Source: DASRDR01 sp963812945 [NCBI: uncultured Candidatus Rokubacteria bacterium]
Lineage (GTDB): Bacteria > Methylomirabilota > Methylomirabilia > Rokubacteriales
DNA length: 64,000 bases
Assembly (NCBI GenBank): GCA_963812945.1
Contig: CAWEXD010000006.1
Coordinates: 1 to 64,000 of the forward strand
Direction of reading: 5' to 3'
Positions 59,571-64,000 of this stretch are shown here, piece after piece. Position numbers and translations under genes: made by a program. The notes beneath the pieces are model-generated. The model did no database searches. It was given only the letters and a program-made list of their open reading frames with translations, and was not told where the DNA came from. Within the stretch, counting starts at the first letter, position 1; every line of letters starts with the position of its first letter.

Positions 59571-60335
59571 CTACTGGTTGAGGTGCGCAAGCGCGTAACG
59601 CAGCGGCTCCGCCGACACCTTGAGCATGCCGTCGAATGGCGCATCCAGCTCAAACAACAGAAACACGGCGCTACCGACGGACAGTCCACACACGAAGAGG
59701 ACCGCGAGGACCGTGGCATTCCGCGGGGCAAACAGTCCGAAGCTCGCGAATGTGATTGTCAGCCAGAACACGAGAATCAGAAAAAAGGGCATTGACACTG
59801 ATGTCTCGGCGGCGGCGACTGACAGCCATCGCGCCCGCAACATCGTCTCGACGACTCCAGCGCACGCACCCGGAGTCTCGTTGGGAGTCATCGCGCGGCC
59901 TCAGGCCGTGGATCGCCGCCGCGATTCCCTCGGCGGCTCGCCCTGTCACCGCACGACTCGGATCCAGATCGATGGGTTTGGATGAATCCTGCGGCCAGAT
60001 CGTGTCGATCCGGGCCCGAAGCGCGTGCTGCAAGGCCCTTCGAATCTCGTTGGTCTCGGACCCATAGCGAGCCAGGGTGCGATCGAGCGCGAGAATGTTG
60101 GTGGCACTCTGTTCCACGGCTGCGTCCACCGCCGCCCGGGCCTCTTGGCGGAGGCAGTGACCAGACCAAGAACGAGTGCAGTGATCGTGGAGATGAGCCC
60201 AATGCCAACCCTGATCGTGTCTTTCGACCTCGTGTCGAGGTGATGCGGTGGCAGGACCCTCTGCAACCACATCCCGAGCATCGCACCACCGAACGTACAC
60301 GTGAACATGATGATGCCGACAGTAGTGGGATTCAC
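59571..60335 (-). CDS. DUF4239/bestrophin-like membrane protein, two frame breaks
   Basis: About 255 residues when rejoined. A GTG at 60335 opens NPTTVGIIMFTCTFGGAMLGMWLQRVLPPHHLDTRSKDTIRVGIGLISTITALVLGLVTASAK; after a missing base near 60145 it continues DAAVEQSATNILALDRTLARYGSETNEIRRALQHALRARIDTIWP; after an extra base near 59850, MLRARWLSVAAAETSVSMPFFLILVFWLTITFASFGLFAPRNATVLAVLFVCGLSVGSAVFLLFELDAPFDG. This order of two N-terminal helices, a soluble helical part and two C-terminal helices is that of the DUF4239 family. Function unknown. The start lacks a strong RBS and a longer N-terminus is possible. Confidence 0.75.
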
Positions 60336-60812
60336 AGTCTGATGGGCGGCTGGCCGCCCGCTGCTAGCGCCGGGCCGAAACGGGCTCGCGGTCGGTGCCT
60401 CCGCGACCGATGCGGAGGCCGTTAACCACTCGTCACTTGCCATGGAGGCGACCCCGTGCTGCAATCATGCGTGCGCGTGGCGCGTCGTCACGGCACTGGC
60501 CGGGCCGAGTGCGTCGGCTAGGCCCACGTCTCGAGACCCAGCAAGGCATGGCAGTGTGGACCTCGTGAGTCGACGAGTTCCAGATGGATGATCCGGCTGC
60601 GGCGGGAGCCACCCTGTCGACGCAAGTCGTCTAGCGTGTCCAACAGGGGCCATTGGTCACAGGCCTCCAACGTGCCGAGTGCACGGTCGACGTCGCCGGC
60701 TGTAGCAAGCGGACTACCTTCACCGGCATCTCTCCGGAGGATGGGAACGGGCGCTTTGCCGCAAGCCCGAGCAGGTTTCTTCGGCAATGGTCAACGTGAA
60801 AGGAGGAAGTCC
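60336..60812. other. Intergenic region between divergent genes
   Basis: About 480 nt. It must hold the promoters of the DUF4239 gene (minus) and the lipoprotein at 60813 (plus). One minus-strand open frame at 60518-60787 (89 codons, with LEACDQWPLLDTLDDLRRQGGSRRS) has no ribosome site and no family I recognise, so I do not call it a gene. No repeat or clear promoter box seen. Confidence 0.4.
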
Positions 60813-61501
60813 ATGAAGGCCTTTCTCGCACTGGGGGCGGTAATGGTTTTGCTCGGCGCGGGCTGCGCCACCACCGAGCGCCAGACGGCCGAGCAGGCGC
60901 CGGTCATCTGTGGCTTCCTGGGGGCGGATCTGTGTGCGGAGCTCCAGCCGGGCGCGAAGGGGGAAGCGGGCCTGCGCTACGTGAACCCGAAGGGGACGTT
61001 CACGCAGTACGACAAGGTGATGATCGTCATGGTGAGCTTCTTCGGGAGCGATCCGGGGAAGACAAAGCCCCAGGACGAGCAGCGGCTCACGGACCTCTTC
61101 TACAAGAATCTCCACGACGCGCTGGCCAAGCGGTACCCGGTGGTGGACGAGGCCGGCCCCGGGGTGATGAAGGTCGAGGTCGTGCTGCTCGACGCCGAGG
61201 CAGCGACGCCGGGGGTGCGCTCGCTCACGGATAGCGGTCCCCCAGTTGCGCGTGCTCAGTGCCGGCTACGCCCTCGTCGCGGGAACATACCCGTTCGCGG
61301 GCGGAGGTCAGGCCGCCGTCAAGATCTCGGACTCGGTGACTGGCGGCCTCGGGACTCGCCGTGGATCGCCGGACCGGGGGTGGCGCTATCCAGACCGCTG
61401 TGCAGTGGCGGTGGGGAGATGCCGAGAACGCGATCAGGGCCTGGGACTCGCAGCTCACCGACGGCATGCATGCATACACCTCGGGCGCAAGGAAGCCATG
61501 A
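60813..61501 (+). CDS. DUF3313-type lipoprotein, two frame breaks
   Basis: About 228 residues when rejoined. ATG at 60813 with AAAGGAGGAAG. Lipobox VLLGAGC, then CGFLGADLCAELQPGAKGEAGLRYVNP, FTQYDKVMIVMVSFFGSDPGK, DLFYKNLHDALAKRYPVVDEAGPGVMKVEVVLLDAEAATPG. Frame changes near 61245 and 61355 lead to RVLSAGYALVAGTYPFAGGGQAAVKISDSVTG and then AIQTAVQWRWGDAENAIRAWDSQLTDGM, ending SGARKP. This follows DUF3313 lipoproteins; function unknown. Confidence 0.78.
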
Positions 61502-61854
61502 TGTCCGCCGGCCCTTGTCGGCGCGCTGGCCTGGCCTTGATGGCCACCACACCGACATCGGACCGGCGAACCGGCCGGATGCTTGGCCATAGCGGCAACA
61601 AGCGGTGAGAAATAGAGGGTAGGCGCCGCCCATGCCGGCGACTGTCGACCCGGGCCCCAACCAGGAACCTGACGCTGGGCGCCTAACGAGGACGGTGGCC
61701 ACCCTGAGGCGAGACCGTGGCAAGATGAGCAGGTCGGTGGACGTGGAGGCCCCACTATGTGCTACCGACGGAGGCCACGTGCCCCAACGGGAAGGCGTGG
61801 CACCCCTCGACCGGCAGTCTGGCTTTTGGAGGCTCGCCACGATGACTGGCCCGG
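61502..61854. other. Gene-free stretch before the kinase
   Basis: About 350 nt. Short open frames on both strands lack ribosome sites and known motifs. No repeat or hairpin of note. The kinase promoter should be in this region. Confidence 0.4.
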
Positions 61855-64000
61855 ATGCCTGAGCGGCCGGTGAACATTCGCCAGGGGTGTCTCAAGAGCC
61901 ACCTCTCCGTGGCGGCGCTGGCGCTCTGGATGCTCTTGGCCGGGTCCGGGCTGGCCGTGGGTCAACCAGTCCCCTCGACGGGAGGTCCACCGCCCTCGGA
62001 CCCCCGCCCGGTGCCGGACGGCCCGGGGAAGGCCCGCCGGGTGCTCCTCCTCTTCGGCGCGCCGCGATTGACCCCGGCCATCGAGGCTGTCGACACGGCG
62101 ATTCGATCGACGATCGAGTCCCGATCGCCGATCCCGGTCACCTTCTACACCGAATATCTGGACTTCACCCTCTTCGGCGGCGACGAACCCCAGCCCGAGC
62201 TGCGCGCGTTGCTCGGGCGAAAGTACGCCACCCGCCCCATCGACCTGATCGTGGCGCTCGCCAGCCGTCCGCTCCGCGTCGCCCTGCGCAACCGGAAGGA
62301 CCTCTTCTCGAACGCGCCCGTCGTCTTCGTGAGCGTGGACTCGAAGGCCGCCGCCGACCTTCGGCTCGATGCCGACGTCACGGGCACATGGCTCCACATT
62401 GGCTGGACGGAGACGCTCGACCTGGCGCGCCGCCTCCAGCCCGATATCCGACGAGCGGTCGTGATCGGGGGTGTGACGCCCGCCGATCGGGTCTGGCTGG
62501 ATCAGGCGCGCCAGCAGCTCGGCATGCGGTCTGGATCGGTCGAGGTCGAGTATCTCGCCGGTCTCGGCCTGGAGGACGTCCTGAAGGCGGTCGCCGCCCT
62601 CCCGACGCGGACGGTTGTCCTGGTCGGTCCCTTCCTGCGCGACGTGACCGGGCGCGATTTTGTCATGCCGGAGGCGATCGGACGGATCGCCGCGTCGTCC
62701 AGCGTGCCCACCTACGGCGTCATGGACAGTGCTGTGGGAGCCGGCGCCGTCGGAGGGCATGTGGTGAGCTTCGAGGCTCATGGTCGCACCGCGGCGGACC
62801 TGGCGCTCCGGGTCCTGGCGGGCGAGCGGCCGCCACCGACGGAGGCGAGCACCACCGTCTCCATGGTCGACGCACGCCAGCTCACGCGCTGGCACCTCGA
62901 TGCACGACGGCTGCCCGCCGGCACTGTCGTCCGGTTCCGAGAGCCCTCCCTGTGGGAGCAACACCGTTGGGCGATCATCTTGGCCCTGAGTGTCCTCGCT
63001 GGCCAGACGCTCGTCGTCGCGGCGCTGCTCTTCGAGCGGCGCCGTCGGCAGCGTGCGCAGGCGGCGCTTGAGGACCGCCTGCGCTTCGAGACGCTGCTGA
63101 CCGAGATCGCCGCCGGCTTCGCCGACCCGCCGGGCGGCGTGCTGCGGGAGCCTGACCGAACAGCCCGTCCAGCGGACAGCGTCGACGACTTGATCCGCGA
63201 AGGTCTCCGTCGTATCGCCCAGGGGCTCGGCGCGGAGGGCGCGAGCCTGTGGCGCTTCTCGACCTCAGGGGCGTCGTTGACCGTCTCCTGGTCGCAACCG
63301 GGGCTCAGCGCCCCGCCCGCGGAGGTCTCGCTCGATGACTTTCCTTTCCTGCGGACGAGGGTGATGCAGGGCGAGACCCTGCGGCTCCTGAGCCTGGACG
63401 AGCTGCCATCCGAGGCCAGCGTCGATCGGCAGAGTTTTACGCGATACGAGGTCCGGTCGTTGGTCGCGGTCCCACTGGAGGCCGCCGACCCGGATCGCCG
63501 GACGATCTCCTGCCTGACCCTGCGGAACGGGAGAACGTGGCCGGACGACGTCGTTCAGCGTCTCCGGACGGTCGGAGAGGTGTTCGCGGGCGCGCTCGCG
63601 CGGGCCCAGGCGGAAGCCGCGCTGAGCGAGAGCGAGGCGCGGTTTCGCTCCATGGCCAACAACGCGCCTGTCCTCATCTGGATGTCCGGTCTCGACAAGG
63701 GCTGCACGTTCTTCAACAAGGGCTGGCTGGACTTCACGGGACGCCCCATGGCGAAGGAGCTGGGCAGTGGATGGGTCGACGGCGTGCACCCCGATGATGT
63801 CGACCGCTGTCTCGAAACCTACGTGAGCGCCTTCGACCTTCGACACCCGTTCTCGATGGAATACCGCCTGCGCCGGCACGATGGGCAGTACCGCACCATC
63901 GTGGATAGAGGCGTGCCGCGGTTCGCGCCGGACGGGACGCTTGTCGGGTACATCGGGTGCGCCGACGACATCACCGAGCGCAAGCGAGGCGAGGAGCTGC
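61855..64000 (+). CDS. Sensor kinase with ABC-substrate-type periplasmic domain, GAF and PAS (partial)
   Basis: At least 715 residues; the gene runs off the window with its frame open. ATG 61855 (a GTG at 61870 is in frame). A signal/anchor (LSVAALALWMLLAGSG) is followed by a periplasmic domain of the ABC_sub_bind type (VLLLFGAPRLTPAIEAVDTAI, DLIVALASRPLRVALRNRKDLFSNAPVVFVSVD, YLAGLGLEDVLKAVAALP). A membrane helix (AIILALSVLAGQTLVVAALLFERRRRQR) and a GAF domain follow (about residues 430-580), then a PAS domain (SEARFRSMANNAPVLIWMSGLDKGCTFFNKGWLDFTGRP, ending ADDITERKRGEEL). A histidine kinase core is expected beyond the window. The frame is intact, so the indel-rich zone ends before it. Confidence 0.8.
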   Translation, partial: MPERPVNIRQGCLKSHLSVAALALWMLLAGSGLAVGQPVPSTGGPPPSDPRPVPDGPGKARRVLLLFGAPRLTPAIEAVDTAIRSTIESRSPIPVTFYTEYLDFTLFGGDEPQPELRALLGRKYATRPIDLIVALASRPLRVALRNRKDLFSNAPVVFVSVDSKAAADLRLDADVTGTWLHIGWTETLDLARRLQPDIRRAVVIGGVTPADRVWLDQARQQLGMRSGSVEVEYLAGLGLEDVLKAVAALPTRTVVLVGPFLRDVTGRDFVMPEAIGRIAASSSVPTYGVMDSAVGAGAVGGHVVSFEAHGRTAADLALRVLAGERPPPTEASTTVSMVDARQLTRWHLDARRLPAGTVVRFREPSLWEQHRWAIILALSVLAGQTLVVAALLFERRRRQRAQAALEDRLRFETLLTEIAAGFADPPGGVLREPDRTARPADSVDDLIREGLRRIAQGLGAEGASLWRFSTSGASLTVSWSQPGLSAPPAEVSLDDFPFLRTRVMQGETLRLLSLDELPSEASVDRQSFTRYEVRSLVAVPLEAADPDRRTISCLTLRNGRTWPDDVVQRLRTVGEVFAGALARAQAEAALSESEARFRSMANNAPVLIWMSGLDKGCTFFNKGWLDFTGRPMAKELGSGWVDGVHPDDVDRCLETYVSAFDLRHPFSMEYRLRRHDGQYRTIVDRGVPRFAPDGTLVGYIGCADDITERKRGEEL

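Noticed and set aside
60518-60787. 89-codon minus-strand frame
   Set aside because: No ribosome site, no recognised motif, and it lies in a divergent promoter region; kept only as a note.

Overview
The window is GC-rich throughout and carries Gram-negative envelope genes: a BamA/TamA-type barrel, TamB, an OprD-type porin, RND efflux and many lipoproteins. Genes are short-spaced and often overlap as ATGA or TGATG. Sigma-54 activators, a TAXI-type binding protein and an AspT-type antiporter/decarboxylase set suggest an uncultured soil or subsurface lineage of the Rokubacteria/Methylomirabilota kind. That placement is inference; no marker gene is present to prove it. I saw no rRNA, tRNA, CRISPR array or intact transposase.

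Layout. 0-3.3 kb: an MltF-like lytic transglycosylase, convergent with an AI-2E-family exporter and a SemiSWEET-like protein. 3.3-11.6 kb (minus strand): an envelope-assembly operon tamB > bamA/tamA-like > SurA-like chaperone, with touching genes. 11.7-16.3 kb (minus strand): SYLF lipid-binding protein, multi-pass TM-helix channel-like protein, a secreted tandem-repeat protein and a sigma-54 activator, plus two decayed pieces of related activators. 16.7-19.9 kb: a large winged-helix/ATPase/TPR regulator and a small convergent gene. 20.0-25.7 kb (minus strand): peptide-type ABC binding protein and two permeases downstream of a GAF-GAF-sigma-54 activator. 26.0-41.2 kb (plus strand): STAS protein, OprD-type porin, a large Orn/Lys/Arg-type decarboxylase, AspT-family antiporter, aspartate 4-decarboxylase, three small exported proteins, a second AspT-family antiporter, GltS, a TAXI-type lipoprotein and a membrane protein. 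This is the most coherent system in the window: import or exchange of acidic amino acids coupled to decarboxylation, which in characterised organisms generates proton-motive force or consumes acid.

41.2-61.5 kb: a second SYLF protein, GH63-like and GH13-like glycosidases with lipoproteins, a barrel protein, a di-haem cytochrome, an RND efflux pair, a lipoprotein hydrolase, a DUF4239-type membrane protein and a DUF3313-type lipoprotein. From about 43.4 to 61.4 kb nearly every gene is broken by single-base insertions or deletions while the protein sequence stays well conserved across the breaks. This looks like a low-accuracy stretch of sequence rather than real decay, so I describe these as genes and give the whole reconstructed span. 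61.9 kb to the end: a sensor histidine kinase running off the window.

Regulatory highlight. Two loci (14.3-14.6 kb and 25.6-25.9 kb) share the same divergent layout: a sigma-54-type promoter on one strand, a conserved TGTGATACTC element, and the start of a GAF/sigma-54 activator on the other strand. One copy controls the channel-like gene and has a decayed activator; the other faces the STAS gene and has an intact activator.
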